A stretch of DNA of 64,000 nt from Saccharicrinis sp963663905 (GTDB lineage Bacteria > Bacteroidota > Bacteroidia > Bacteroidales > Marinilabiliaceae). Below, in pieces: positions 54,726 to 63,267 of this stretch. The notes under the pieces are model-generated. The model ran no database searches, was not told where the DNA came from, and saw only the letters and a program-made list of their open reading frames with translations. The translations under genes and the position numbers were made by a program. Position 1 is the stretch's first letter, and each line of letters opens with the position of its first letter. The stretch lies in NCBI GenBank assembly GCA_963663905.2, contig OY760657.1, forward strand, positions 1,860,001 through 1,924,000, in the 5' to 3' direction.

Positions 54726-55604
54726 ATGAAGGTATTAAAAAGTATTTTTTATATAACAGTATTAAGTTTTATATTATTTGGCTGTAATCCATTAAAGCAG
54801 TTGCAGACTGCTCAAAATGATGCCGAGAAAGAATATAATAGCAAGAATTATCAAATGGCATTTGAAAAATATACAACTCTTATTGATAAATACAAACAAG
54901 GTAATATTGAGGTTCCGTATAATTTATATATAAATACAGCTTCAAGTGCTATGAATATTGGAAACTACGAGGCTGCCATAAAAAACTATCAGGAAGCATT
55001 GAGTGATTCTGTGTCATTAAATGCAGTTAAAAATTTAATCGCAGCAACAGAAAAAACAGCAAATAATAATTTACCTGGAATCCTGGATAAATATGGTTCT
55101 TATTTGAAGGATAATGGTGAAGAAGAGTATTATAACATTAAGTTGTTTGATAATGCTGTACGTAATGGGAATCAGGATAAAATAATTACATCATTTAAAA
55201 ATTTAAAGACACCTAATGAATCTCAGTCAATGGAATATGTTAAGGCTTTAGAGATCTCAGGTAAAAAGAAAGATGCCATAAGTTTTTGCAATGAATTGGT
55301 TAAGAATAATCCGGAATTTTTTAAAGCAAAAGAATATAGAGGAGAATACTATTATAATTTTGCTGAAAACTGGTATAAAAACGAAATGGCTAAGTATAAT
55401 AAGGATAAAAATTATACCGCTTATGTTTATTTAAAAAGGGAGTTGAAAAAGATTTCTGCCAATTATAGACTTGCAAAAAATGAATATGAGGCATTACATG
55501 CTAAATATCCTACCGAAAAAAAATACATAAAATATTTAAAGAATATATATTTGCGTCTTGAAATGAAAAATGAGGCAGCAGATATGGATAAACTTTTAAA
55601 GTAG
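54726..55604 (+). CDS. TPR-repeat lipoprotein
   Basis: A 292-residue protein with a lipoprotein signal (MKVLKSIFYITVLSFILFGC, Cys at residue 20). The mature part consists of TPR helices: AEKEYNSKNYQMAFEKYTTLIDKY, LYINTASSAMNIGNYEAAIKNYQEAL and others, up to about residue 225, with a Lys/Tyr-rich end. It may serve as a scaffold in the inner leaflet of the outer membrane or in the periplasm. It is placed between the tRNA genes and purC, with 80 bases to purC. The function is unknown. Confidence 0.87.
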   Translation: MKVLKSIFYITVLSFILFGCNPLKQLQTAQNDAEKEYNSKNYQMAFEKYTTLIDKYKQGNIEVPYNLYINTASSAMNIGNYEAAIKNYQEALSDSVSLNAVKNLIAATEKTANNNLPGILDKYGSYLKDNGEEEYYNIKLFDNAVRNGNQDKIITSFKNLKTPNESQSMEYVKALEISGKKKDAISFCNELVKNNPEFFKAKEYRGEYYYNFAENWYKNEMAKYNKDKNYTAYVYLKRELKKISANYRLAKNEYEALHAKYPTEKKYIKYLKNIYLRLEMKNEAADMDKLLK

Positions 55605-55684
55605 TATTTTGTTAGTTTATGTAAATTGAAGCTTCTTAAAGAGCATAATCATTACATTAAGTTTAATAATATAATATTCGAAAA

Positions 55685-56632
55685 ATGAGTAAAGCAATTG
55701 TTCAAAACAATTTTGAGTTCCCTAAACAAAAAGGGCATTATGTTGGAAAAGTTAGGGACGTTTACAATATCGACGACCAGTATTTAGTGATGGTTGTATC
55801 AGACAGAATTTCTGCTTTCGATGTAGTATTGCCTAAAGGAGTTCCGTTTAAAGGACAGGTTTTGAATCAGATTGCTGAAAAGTTTTTGGATGCTACTTCT
55901 GATATTGTACCTAACTGGAAAATTGCTACTCCTGACCCTATGGTTACTGTTGGACATATGTGCGAGCCTTTTAAAGTAGAAATGGTTATCCGTGGATATT
56001 TAACAGGACATGCATGGAGAGAATACAGCGCAGGAAAAAGAAGTTTATGTGGTGTACCTCTACCAGAAGGCATGGTTGAAAATCAAAAGTTTGAAAAGCC
56101 AATGATTACTCCAACAACAAAAGAAGATGTTGGTCATGATGAAGATATCTCACGTGAAGATATTATCAAACATGGTTTGGTTTCAGAAGATGATTATGCA
56201 ATGTTGGAGAAATATACCTATGAATTATTCCAGCGAGGAACTGAAATGGCAGCTGAAAAAGGTCTTATTTTGGTAGATACAAAATATGAGTTTGGAAAAA
56301 AAGATGGAAAAATTTATCTTATTGATGAGATTCATACTCCGGATTCGTCTCGTTATTTCTATACTGAAGGGTATCAGGAAAGATTAGAAAAGGGTGAGAA
56401 ACAAAAGCAATTATCTAAAGAATTTGTTCGTCAGTGGTTAATTGAAAACGGATTTCAGGGTAAAGATGGGCAACAAGTTCCTGAAATGACTGATGAATAT
56501 GTTGAATCTGTTTCAGAGCGTTATATCGAGTTATTTGAGCAAATTACAGGGGATCAATTTAAAAAAGCAGATGTAGAAGATGTAGCTGCAAGAATTGAGA
56601 AAAATGTTAATGATTATCTTGCTTCAATGTAG
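55685..56632 (+). CDS. purC: SAICAR synthetase (phosphoribosylaminoimidazole-succinocarboxamide synthase)
   Basis: A 315-residue enzyme of purine synthesis which joins CAIR with aspartate using ATP. Motifs: KVRDVYNIDDQYLVMVVSDRISAFDVVLPKGVPFKGQVLNQ at the N-terminus; EMVIRGYLTGHAWREY in the middle; KDVGHDEDIS-like substrate loop (EDVGHDEDIS); and ILVDTKYEFGKKDGKIYLIDEIHTPDSSRYF towards the end. The length of about 315 is that of the longer (eukaryote/plant-like and Bacteroidota) PurC type rather than the short 240-residue type. It ends in an intrinsic terminator. Confidence 0.98.
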   Translation: MSKAIVQNNFEFPKQKGHYVGKVRDVYNIDDQYLVMVVSDRISAFDVVLPKGVPFKGQVLNQIAEKFLDATSDIVPNWKIATPDPMVTVGHMCEPFKVEMVIRGYLTGHAWREYSAGKRSLCGVPLPEGMVENQKFEKPMITPTTKEDVGHDEDISREDIIKHGLVSEDDYAMLEKYTYELFQRGTEMAAEKGLILVDTKYEFGKKDGKIYLIDEIHTPDSSRYFYTEGYQERLEKGEKQKQLSKEFVRQWLIENGFQGKDGQQVPEMTDEYVESVSERYIELFEQITGDQFKKADVEDVAARIEKNVNDYLASM

Positions 56633-56656
56633 GTCAAAAAGATAAAAAATATGAGT

Positions 56657-56690
56657 AAGGTTGTCTGATTAAGGCAACCTTTTTCTTTTT
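56657..56690 (+). terminator. Intrinsic terminator of purC
   Basis: AAGGTTG pairs with CAACCTT around an 11-base loop and is followed by TTTTCTTTTT. Confidence 0.85.
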
Positions 56691-56739
56691 ATATAGTAAA
56701 TGAATATGTTTTACTATGTTTGTTATAAAATTTTAAAAT

Positions 56740-58122
56740 ATGAGCATCTTTAAAAATTACTATTTATTTGTATTTGCATTAATTATTGCTATAAATATTA
56801 CTTCATGTGATTCTGACGATCCTATACCTGATGATGAGAATCCGATATCAGAAGAAATATTAAAAGTTAATGATTTCATTAAAGTTAATATGGATTTTTA
56901 TTATTTATGGGCTGATGAAATGCCTGCTTTAGATCCAACCGAACAGGAAGACTCTGAAGAGTATTTCTATAATTTACTTTATGATGATATTGATAAATGG
57001 TCTTTTGTTACAGATGATGCAGCTGCTTTAACTGAATATTTTTCAGGTGTCAGAAAAGAAATGGGATACTCGTTGGCTTTTTATTACGCATATGAAAATA
57101 ATACTAATGATTTAGTCGCTTTTATTGAATATGTTGAACCTGATAGTCCAGCTGATATAGCTGGATTAAAAAGAGGGGATATGATAGTTAAGTATGATGG
57201 AGCAGATTTGACAATAAATAATTATACTGATTTTTATTATGCAGAAACAGCTACAGTAGGACTTGGAGAATATGTTGATGGTGTAATTGCTGATTTATCA
57301 CCTTCTGTTAATGTAACAGCAGCTGAAATTCAGGTAGATCCAATATTAGTGAATACTGTATTTGAATATAATGGCAATAAGGTTGGATATTTAGCTTATA
57401 CCTCATTTATTAGTGATTATAATGATGATTTGGAAGCAGTATTTGCAGATTTTAAAAATGAAGGAATTACTGACTTAATTCTGGATTTAAGATATAATGG
57501 AGGAGGATCAGTGGCTACAGCTAAGTTAATGGCTGGTATGATTGGACCATCTACATTATATGGTGATTTGTTTATTCGTTCAAGTTATAATGAAACGTTT
57601 ACTGCAGCTATACTTAAACAGTATTCTGCGGATTCAGATTGGTTTATAGATAATTTTGAAACATATGACAATAACCTAAACCTAAGTAGATTATATGTTT
57701 TAACAACAAGTGGAACTGCGTCAGCCAGTGAGATGGTAATGTATTCGTTAATGCCATATATGGAAGTTATTCAAATTGGTAAACAAACGCATGGAAAATA
57801 TTATGCATCTGTAACATTAGAGGATGAGCAAGGATTGAATTGGGCAATACAACCAATTATATTGAGAGCTGAAAATAAAACAAATTCAATAGATTATAGT
57901 CAGGGTTTAATACCTGATTATGAACTATATGATAACTACACTTACCAGTTAGGTGATAAGAATGAAGTTTTAACCGCAACAGCATTGGATTTAATTTGGG
58001 GAACAAGTTTAGCACAGCAATCGTTAAAGAAAAGTGCAGTATTACCAAACTTGGAAAAGTCTTCTGTTAGTATAAAGAAAAATCCTTTACAATATCAGAT
58101 GCTTATTGATCGTGAATTGTAA
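56740..58122 (+). CDS. S41 family peptidase (tricorn/CTPase type), lipoprotein
   Basis: A 460-residue protein with a lipoprotein signal (IIAINITSC, Cys about residue 23), followed by an acidic linker. Residues about 35-105 form an N-terminal helical domain, about 110-200 a PDZ-like domain (IEYVEPDSPADIAGLKRGDMIVKYDG), and about 205-430 the S41 catalytic core: VGYLAYTSF, DLILDLRYNGGGSVATAKLMAGMI, TTSGTASASEMVMYSL (catalytic Ser) and QIGKQTHGKYYAS (catalytic Lys region). It is likely to degrade or process proteins in the periplasm. No partner is encoded next to it. Confidence 0.94.
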   Translation: MSIFKNYYLFVFALIIAINITSCDSDDPIPDDENPISEEILKVNDFIKVNMDFYYLWADEMPALDPTEQEDSEEYFYNLLYDDIDKWSFVTDDAAALTEYFSGVRKEMGYSLAFYYAYENNTNDLVAFIEYVEPDSPADIAGLKRGDMIVKYDGADLTINNYTDFYYAETATVGLGEYVDGVIADLSPSVNVTAAEIQVDPILVNTVFEYNGNKVGYLAYTSFISDYNDDLEAVFADFKNEGITDLILDLRYNGGGSVATAKLMAGMIGPSTLYGDLFIRSSYNETFTAAILKQYSADSDWFIDNFETYDNNLNLSRLYVLTTSGTASASEMVMYSLMPYMEVIQIGKQTHGKYYASVTLEDEQGLNWAIQPIILRAENKTNSIDYSQGLIPDYELYDNYTYQLGDKNEVLTATALDLIWGTSLAQQSLKKSAVLPNLEKSSVSIKKNPLQYQMLIDREL

Positions 58123-58144
58123 ATTTGTATTATAAACAAGAAAC

Positions 58145-58176
58145 AAAAGGTGAATTTATTTAAATTCACCTTTTTT
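58145..58176 (+). terminator. Intrinsic terminator of the S41 peptidase gene
   Basis: AAAAGGTGAATTTA and TAAATTCACCTTTT form a 14-bp perfect stem with a very small loop and end in a T-run. It is 23 bases after the stop codon. Confidence 0.93.
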
Positions 58177-58195
58177 ATTACATGCTTATTTGAAT

Positions 58196-59260
58196 ATGAA
58201 TCAATTAGAATTAATTAAAAAGTTATTACCTGGATTAGCTCCCTTAATCATTTTTGTTATTGCAGACAGTTTGTGGGGAACTGAGGTGGGTTTGATGGTG
58301 GCCATTGGTTTTGGGTTAGTTGAAATTTCTGTTAGTCTGATAAAAAAGCAAAAACCGGATAAATTTATATTATTTGATATTGGATTGTTGGTATTAATGG
58401 GAGTAATATCAATCGTATTAGAAAATGATTTGTTTTTTAAACTTAAGCCAGGTGTAATTGGGGTAATATTTTGTGTTGTATTAGGAGTTTCTGCTTATGG
58501 AAGGCAAAATTTAATGATGGCAATGAGTGGAAGATATATGAAAGGTTTTGATATAAATCCCTGGCAACAATATGAGTTTAATCGAAGTATAAAGGCTTTA
58601 TTTTGGATTTTCTCCTTTCATACCATATTGGTTTTCTTTTCTGCAGTTTATCTGTCAAAAGAAGCCTGGGTAATGATTAGTGGTCCTGGTTTCTATGTTT
58701 TATTTGGAGTATACTTCGTTTTTGAATTGTATAATAAAAAAGTAAAACAACAAAAATATAATCAAGAGGAATGGGTTCCTATTGTTGAAGAGGATGGAAA
58801 AGTGATCGGAAAAATGCCTCGAAGTATAGCGCATAATAGATCTAAAATATTACACCCAGTAGTGCATATGCATGTTTTTAATGAAAAAGGTGAACTATAT
58901 CTTCAGAAAAGGCCAGCACATAAGTTAGTTCAACCTAACAAGTGGGATACAGCTGTTGGTGGTCATGTTGCAGCAGGAGAATCTATAGAATTATCCTTAA
59001 AAAGAGAGGCTCAGGAAGAAATAGGCTTATTTGAGTTTACTGTAAAACCATTTAAGCAATATGTATGGGAAAGCCATATTGAAAAGGAATTGGTATTAGG
59101 ATTTATTACTGTAACAAAAGAAACTTTAAAACCGGATGGCGAAGAGGTTGAGTATGGTAAATTTTGGAATAAAGAAGAGTTAGAGAAAAATTTAGGCAAA
59201 GATGTTTTTACACCTAATTTTGAGTTTGAGTATAAGTTTTTAAAGGATATTGTAAAATAG
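58196..59260 (+). CDS. Membrane domain fused to a Nudix hydrolase
   Basis: From ATG 58196 the protein has 354 residues; the frame also allows TTG at 58190. Residues about 1-185 have five membrane segments (LLPGLAPLIIFVIADSLWG, VGLMVAIGFGLVEISVSLI, ILFDIGLLVLMGVISIVL, GVIGVIFCVVLGVSAYG, and IKALFWIFSFHTILVFFSAV) similar in layout to septation-type membrane proteins. Residues about 195-354 are a Nudix hydrolase with a perfect box: G-HVAAG-E-x7-REAQEEIGL in the helix, after VHMHVFNEKGELYLQKR. The Nudix half resembles YfcD and IPP-isomerase-like enzymes, which act on nucleotide diphosphates or isoprenoid diphosphates. The fusion would place the activity at the inner membrane. The substrate is unknown. 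Confidence 0.88.
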   Translation: MNQLELIKKLLPGLAPLIIFVIADSLWGTEVGLMVAIGFGLVEISVSLIKKQKPDKFILFDIGLLVLMGVISIVLENDLFFKLKPGVIGVIFCVVLGVSAYGRQNLMMAMSGRYMKGFDINPWQQYEFNRSIKALFWIFSFHTILVFFSAVYLSKEAWVMISGPGFYVLFGVYFVFELYNKKVKQQKYNQEEWVPIVEEDGKVIGKMPRSIAHNRSKILHPVVHMHVFNEKGELYLQKRPAHKLVQPNKWDTAVGGHVAAGESIELSLKREAQEEIGLFEFTVKPFKQYVWESHIEKELVLGFITVTKETLKPDGEEVEYGKFWNKEELEKNLGKDVFTPNFEFEYKFLKDIVK

Positions 59261-59266
59261 GACAAA

Positions 59267-59297
59267 AAAATCCCCGAACATTGAGATCGGGGATTTT
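59267..59297. terminator. Bidirectional terminator between the Nudix and rplS genes
   Basis: AAAATCCCCGA and TCGGGGATTTT form an 11-bp perfect stem with a nine-base loop. Both strands end in T-rich runs, and the genes converge on it. Confidence 0.93.
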
Positions 59298-59315
59298 CTT
59301 TTATGGAGAGTTTTC

Positions 59316-59666
59316 TTAGATTCTTCTCTCTTTGATTCTGGCTTTTTTACCAGTAAGTCCTCGTAAATAGTAGATACGTTTTCTACGTACTTTACCATAA
59401 CGAACAACTTCGATTTTTTCAATAAAAGGTGAGTTTAATGGAAAAATTCTTTCAACACCTTGGTTTCCAGACATTTTTCTTACAGTTACCATTTTAGCAG
59501 TACCTGCACCTTTAATTTGAATAACAACACCTCTAAAAAGCTGTGTACGCTCTTTGTTACCTTCCTTAATTTTGTAAGATACTGTGATGGTGTCACCTGC
59601 TCCAAAAGAAGGAACTTCTACTGAATCAGTTTTAAATGCTTCTTCTGCAATTTTAATTAAATCCAT
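59316..59666 (-). CDS. rplS: Ribosomal protein L19
   Basis: From the ATG at 59666 the protein has 116 residues, the usual length; the frame runs 12 codons further upstream but this would add an unlikely leader. Typical L19 sequences: FGAGDTITVSYKI, GNKERTQLFRGVVIQIKG, TVRKMSGNQGVERIFPLNSPFIEKIEVVRYGKVRRKRIYYLRGLTGKKARIKER. It sits at the 30S-50S interface. In many bacteria it follows trmD; here it stands alone. A TAATTTTG box lies at 59759-59766 and gives a leader of about 90 bases. Confidence 0.98.
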   Translation of the reverse strand: MDLIKIAEEAFKTDSVEVPSFGAGDTITVSYKIKEGNKERTQLFRGVVIQIKGAGTAKMVTVRKMSGNQGVERIFPLNSPFIEKIEVVRYGKVRRKRIYYLRGLTGKKARIKERRI

Positions 59667-59766
59667 TTTATAAAATGTTTTGCATTTAACAAATACATGC
59701 AATATTACGTGAACTATTTGTTCAATAAGAGATTACATGCAGATTGTACAATCGGGCGCAAAATTA
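59667..59766 (-). promoter_or_regulatory. rplS promoter and leader with a hairpin
   Basis: The minus strand has TAATTTTG (59759-59766) as -7 box. Within the transcribed leader, AACAAATA (59688-59695) pairs with TATTTGTT (59715-59722) with a 19-base loop, and the octamer TACATGCA occurs at both 59694-59701 and 59733-59740 or nearby. Ribosomal-protein leaders often bind their own product, but I cannot tell whether this one does. Confidence 0.45.
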
Positions 59767-59805
59767 ATCTTTTTATTTCGTAATTAAAATAAAATCAGTG
59801 CTTTT

Positions 59806-62800
59806 TTAAAATAATTTTCCCTGTATTTCATTAGGCGTAACATTAATAATTTTTCCTAAAGTAACATACCAGATAAAACCCAATACTTGTTTATTCTCTA
59901 TTTGCTTTATTTGGCGAATATATTGCAATATCTGATTCTCATACTTTTTATCTATTACCTCCCCAAATTTATAATCAATAACATGAATACTGTTATCAAT
60001 ATAAATTACTCTGTCAGGTCTGTATGTTCCTTGTTGAGAGATAATTGTGTTTTCTGTTTTTATTCTGTTATTCTGATTATACCATTGTTTTGTTTCCTGT
60101 TGCGAAATCAGTTTTATAATTTCGGTATTGAGCTTAATTTTTTCTTTTTCAGATATTTTTCCTTCAAACATTAGTTTGTTTAGTGCATTTTCAACGTCAT
60201 TTTCCGATATGATATTTTCAAATGCCTCATGCATAACATTACCGTAATTTACACGGCTCTGTTTAATGTCTTTTGAGAAGAAATCAGAACTATCTGTTTT
60301 AATAGCTATTTGATCATTATTAAGAATGCTGTTTGAAAAAGGTTTAAGTACAACGCTTTCTATACTTTTATTATGGTTGTCTTCCTTTTTACTTAAATGA
60401 ATTTCTCCGTAACAGAAAGTCTTTCCCTCTTCATTCCAACTGGATTTTATATCTAGATAACCATCTTTAATTTCATCTATGGTATAATTAGAGAAAGTGT
60501 TATAAAGTAAATCTGAAACTGTTTTTAATCCTTCTTTATTTGATTTACCAGGTGCAGGACCATATGTTATCAAAACTTCACAACTTCTGGTAAAGGCAAC
60601 ATAAAGCAAGTTTATACTATCAACAAATTGATATAATTGTTCTTCGAAATACTCGTTTTTAAATATGGTGTTTTTTAGTTTAGAGGTATATGTTACTGGT
60701 AATAGTTTAACGTCATTAAAAGGAGCCTGTTTAGGCTGACACCATATTATATTACTTGTAATTTCAGCATCCAGCTTCCAGTTACAGTAGGGAATTAATA
60801 CAGCTTTAAACTCTAATCCTTTTGACTTATGAACTGTCATGATTTTGATAGCATTCTGATCGTCAGGAACAGCAATTGCCTCGGTATGCCCTTTATCATT
60901 CCACCATTCTATAAATGCAGTTAAATCAGGAAAATGGTCCTTAATAAACTGATTGGTAGAGTTGATAAATGATTGTATAAATATTCCTTGGTCTTTCTTA
61001 ACTTTTTCAGGAAGTTGATTGGCCAGATATTCAATTAATTCAAATAGTGGCTTTTGTTTTTTACTTAATAGATTGTCAATCCATTCGTAATTAATGCTCT
61101 TAAATTTTTGGTCTGAACTAAACTCAAAATGCTGTCCAATTTCTAAAGAATGTTCCTCTGAATCTTCATTTAACAATTGCTTATTCAGAATCATATCTGC
61201 CTTTAAAATTAAGTTATCAGGATTTTGAAGAAACTTAACCTGCGCCATTATATAATTTATTGCGGAAGAACCTGAAAGAAACAGAGATTCATTTGATACC
61301 ACTGGAATTATGGAACCATCTTGAGAATAAGTGCCAGATAAAAGTGCGTTAGCAATAATTTCACCTTCACCTTTTTTACGAACCAGTATACATATATCAC
61401 TGTAAGAATAGCCTTTTAAAACTAGGTTTTCAATATTTTCTACGGTATCCCGAAGCATTATTTCGTTATAATCTTCGTCTTTGTCAGGTTCAATAAATTT
61501 AGAATAAATATATCCCTTGTTATCATTGAGTTTGTGGTCAGGGATTTGCTGAAAAACATCAGCATAGGCACTTGATATTTTATTTTTAAATATCTCCTGG
61601 ACTTCTTTATCTTGAATGTATGTAGAAAGGTTATTATTAAAATCGGTTTGAATTAATTTTGCTGCATGAGTAAAAACACTGTTATTAAATTTAATAATAT
61701 TTGATTGACTCCTCCAGTTATGATTCAGTGTTTTTTCCTGATTGCCATGTTGCTTAAAATCTTGTGTTATTTGATGGTTCAATAAGTTCCAGTCTGAATT
61801 TCGCCATCTGTATATAGATTGTTTTACATCTCCTACAATTAAACTTGTTTCATCACTAGAAAGAGAATTGTCAATTAAAGGTTTAAAGTTTAACCATTGC
61901 AGTTTAGATGTATCCTGAAACTCATCAATCATGAAGTTTTGGAATTTACTTCCAATCTTTTCGTAAATAAATGGCGCCTCATTTTGATCAATAATTCTAT
62001 TAAGAAAATGAGATGAATCAGCAATCAAAAAGATATTCTCTTCACGACAAATGGTTTGTACCTCCTTAGCAATATCTGCAATAATACCTAGTGCATAGAA
62101 ATTCTGACTTATTACATTTGATGTGTTATAAATCTCCATTTCTCTGTCAACAATATCCAGAGCTTTTTTAATAAGCATGTTTAATAATGGATAGATGCCA
62201 TTGATATTTTCATTTACATTAGGAGGGTTGTCTTTCCTTGTCCATTTTTCCGGTTCATCAATAATCTTTAGCAAAGTGCTTCCTGGCTCTAGTTTATCAA
62301 TTGCTTTTAATTTCTCAAAGTATTTAACCGGTGTTCGACTTTTACCTGTGAAATCATCATAATTTAATCCCGCCTTTGTTATAGCCGAACTCCCTTCTTC
62401 ACCAATCTGAGTTATTGATTTTTCAAAATTAGATTTTATTGAAATAATTTGATCCAGATAAGCTTGCATCCATTGCTTATCACTGAGTTTTATTAGGATA
62501 TCTCTGCTTTCTAACTGAAATAATTCATTGAAAATTTCAGAACCTAATTTGTTTAAATCATTTGTAAGGTTCCAGTTTTTTCCTTGATTTAATTTTTGTT
62601 CTGCAAATTGTACAAGCCAATCTTTTAGATGATTATACTCTGGTAAATCGATTTTAAGCAATAAATGATCAATGGCCTTCTGTAAAATTTTAGGTCCATT
62701 TAATTCTATTTTAAAACCACTTTCAAGGCCTGCTTCACGAGCAAATGAACGTATAATCTTTTGAAAAAAACTGTCAATGGTACTTACAGAAAAATTTGAA

Positions 62801-63096
62801 AAATCGTGAAGCAAATAACTTAACAATACTCCGGCTCTTTGTCTTATTTGTTTTTCAGATAAACTAAATTCTTTTTTTAAGTCTTCAACATAGTCATTTG
62901 TCTGGTTCGTTGAAATCTGATATAACTTCTCCAGTATACGACTTTTCATTTCACCAGTAGCCTTATTGGTAAAGGTTACAGCAAGTGTATGAATGTAATT
63001 TGTTGGATTTTTAAAAAGTAAAAAAAGGAATTCTTTGGTAAGTGTAAAGGTTTTACCGGAACCTGCAGATGCGCGATATATTTTAAGTTGTGACAT
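59806..63096 (-). CDS. AddA/UvrD-like helicase with C-terminal PD-(D/E)XK nuclease
   Basis: A 1096-residue superfamily 1 helicase. Motifs: Walker A RASAGSGKTFTLT (about 7-20), AVTFTNKATGEMKSRI (motif Ia), FMIDEFQDTSKLQW (Walker B), LIVGDVKQSIYRWR (motif III), IMTVHKSKGLEFKAVLIP (motif V) and LLYVAFTRSCEVL (motif VI). The C-terminus has GNVMHEAFENI and the nuclease residues in RPDRVIYIDNSIHVIDYKFG (D, and D-x-K). This is the layout of AddA/RecB double-strand break repair enzymes, which resect DNA ends. The AddB-like partner nuclease is not adjacent, unlike in most relatives. No other gene shares its transcript. Confidence 0.95.
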   Translation of the reverse strand: MSQLKIYRASAGSGKTFTLTKEFLFLLFKNPTNYIHTLAVTFTNKATGEMKSRILEKLYQISTNQTNDYVEDLKKEFSLSEKQIRQRAGVLLSYLLHDFSNFSVSTIDSFFQKIIRSFAREAGLESGFKIELNGPKILQKAIDHLLLKIDLPEYNHLKDWLVQFAEQKLNQGKNWNLTNDLNKLGSEIFNELFQLESRDILIKLSDKQWMQAYLDQIISIKSNFEKSITQIGEEGSSAITKAGLNYDDFTGKSRTPVKYFEKLKAIDKLEPGSTLLKIIDEPEKWTRKDNPPNVNENINGIYPLLNMLIKKALDIVDREMEIYNTSNVISQNFYALGIIADIAKEVQTICREENIFLIADSSHFLNRIIDQNEAPFIYEKIGSKFQNFMIDEFQDTSKLQWLNFKPLIDNSLSSDETSLIVGDVKQSIYRWRNSDWNLLNHQITQDFKQHGNQEKTLNHNWRSQSNIIKFNNSVFTHAAKLIQTDFNNNLSTYIQDKEVQEIFKNKISSAYADVFQQIPDHKLNDNKGYIYSKFIEPDKDEDYNEIMLRDTVENIENLVLKGYSYSDICILVRKKGEGEIIANALLSGTYSQDGSIIPVVSNESLFLSGSSAINYIMAQVKFLQNPDNLILKADMILNKQLLNEDSEEHSLEIGQHFEFSSDQKFKSINYEWIDNLLSKKQKPLFELIEYLANQLPEKVKKDQGIFIQSFINSTNQFIKDHFPDLTAFIEWWNDKGHTEAIAVPDDQNAIKIMTVHKSKGLEFKAVLIPYCNWKLDAEITSNIIWCQPKQAPFNDVKLLPVTYTSKLKNTIFKNEYFEEQLYQFVDSINLLYVAFTRSCEVLITYGPAPGKSNKEGLKTVSDLLYNTFSNYTIDEIKDGYLDIKSSWNEEGKTFCYGEIHLSKKEDNHNKSIESVVLKPFSNSILNNDQIAIKTDSSDFFSKDIKQSRVNYGNVMHEAFENIISENDVENALNKLMFEGKISEKEKIKLNTEIIKLISQQETKQWYNQNNRIKTENTIISQQGTYRPDRVIYIDNSIHVIDYKFGEVIDKKYENQILQYIRQIKQIENKQVLGFIWYVTLGKIINVTPNEIQGKLF

Positions 63097-63132
63097 TTAA
63101 ACTATTTTACCACGAAAATAGTAAATATAAAA

Positions 63133-63222
63133 AGGTAAGTAGCAACATACATCCCAAAAATACACAATCCTTCTTTATAACTCCTATCATTCAAACAAAT
63201 TACAATCGATTGCTACTTACCT
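63133..63222. repeat. 13-bp perfect inverted repeat with 64-base centre
   Basis: AGGTAAGTAGCAA (63133-63145) and TTGCTACTTACCT (63210-63222) are exact complements, with further partial pairing of TATAAAA outside. It lies between the sugar-binding protein gene and the helicase-nuclease gene. It could be a small MITE-like element, or a folded leader for the helicase-nuclease gene. No T-run follows the right arm on either strand. Confidence 0.65.
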
Positions 63223-63267
63223 ATAAAATAATGTGTTAACCCTATTTTATTTCTTTGTCAATAATTA

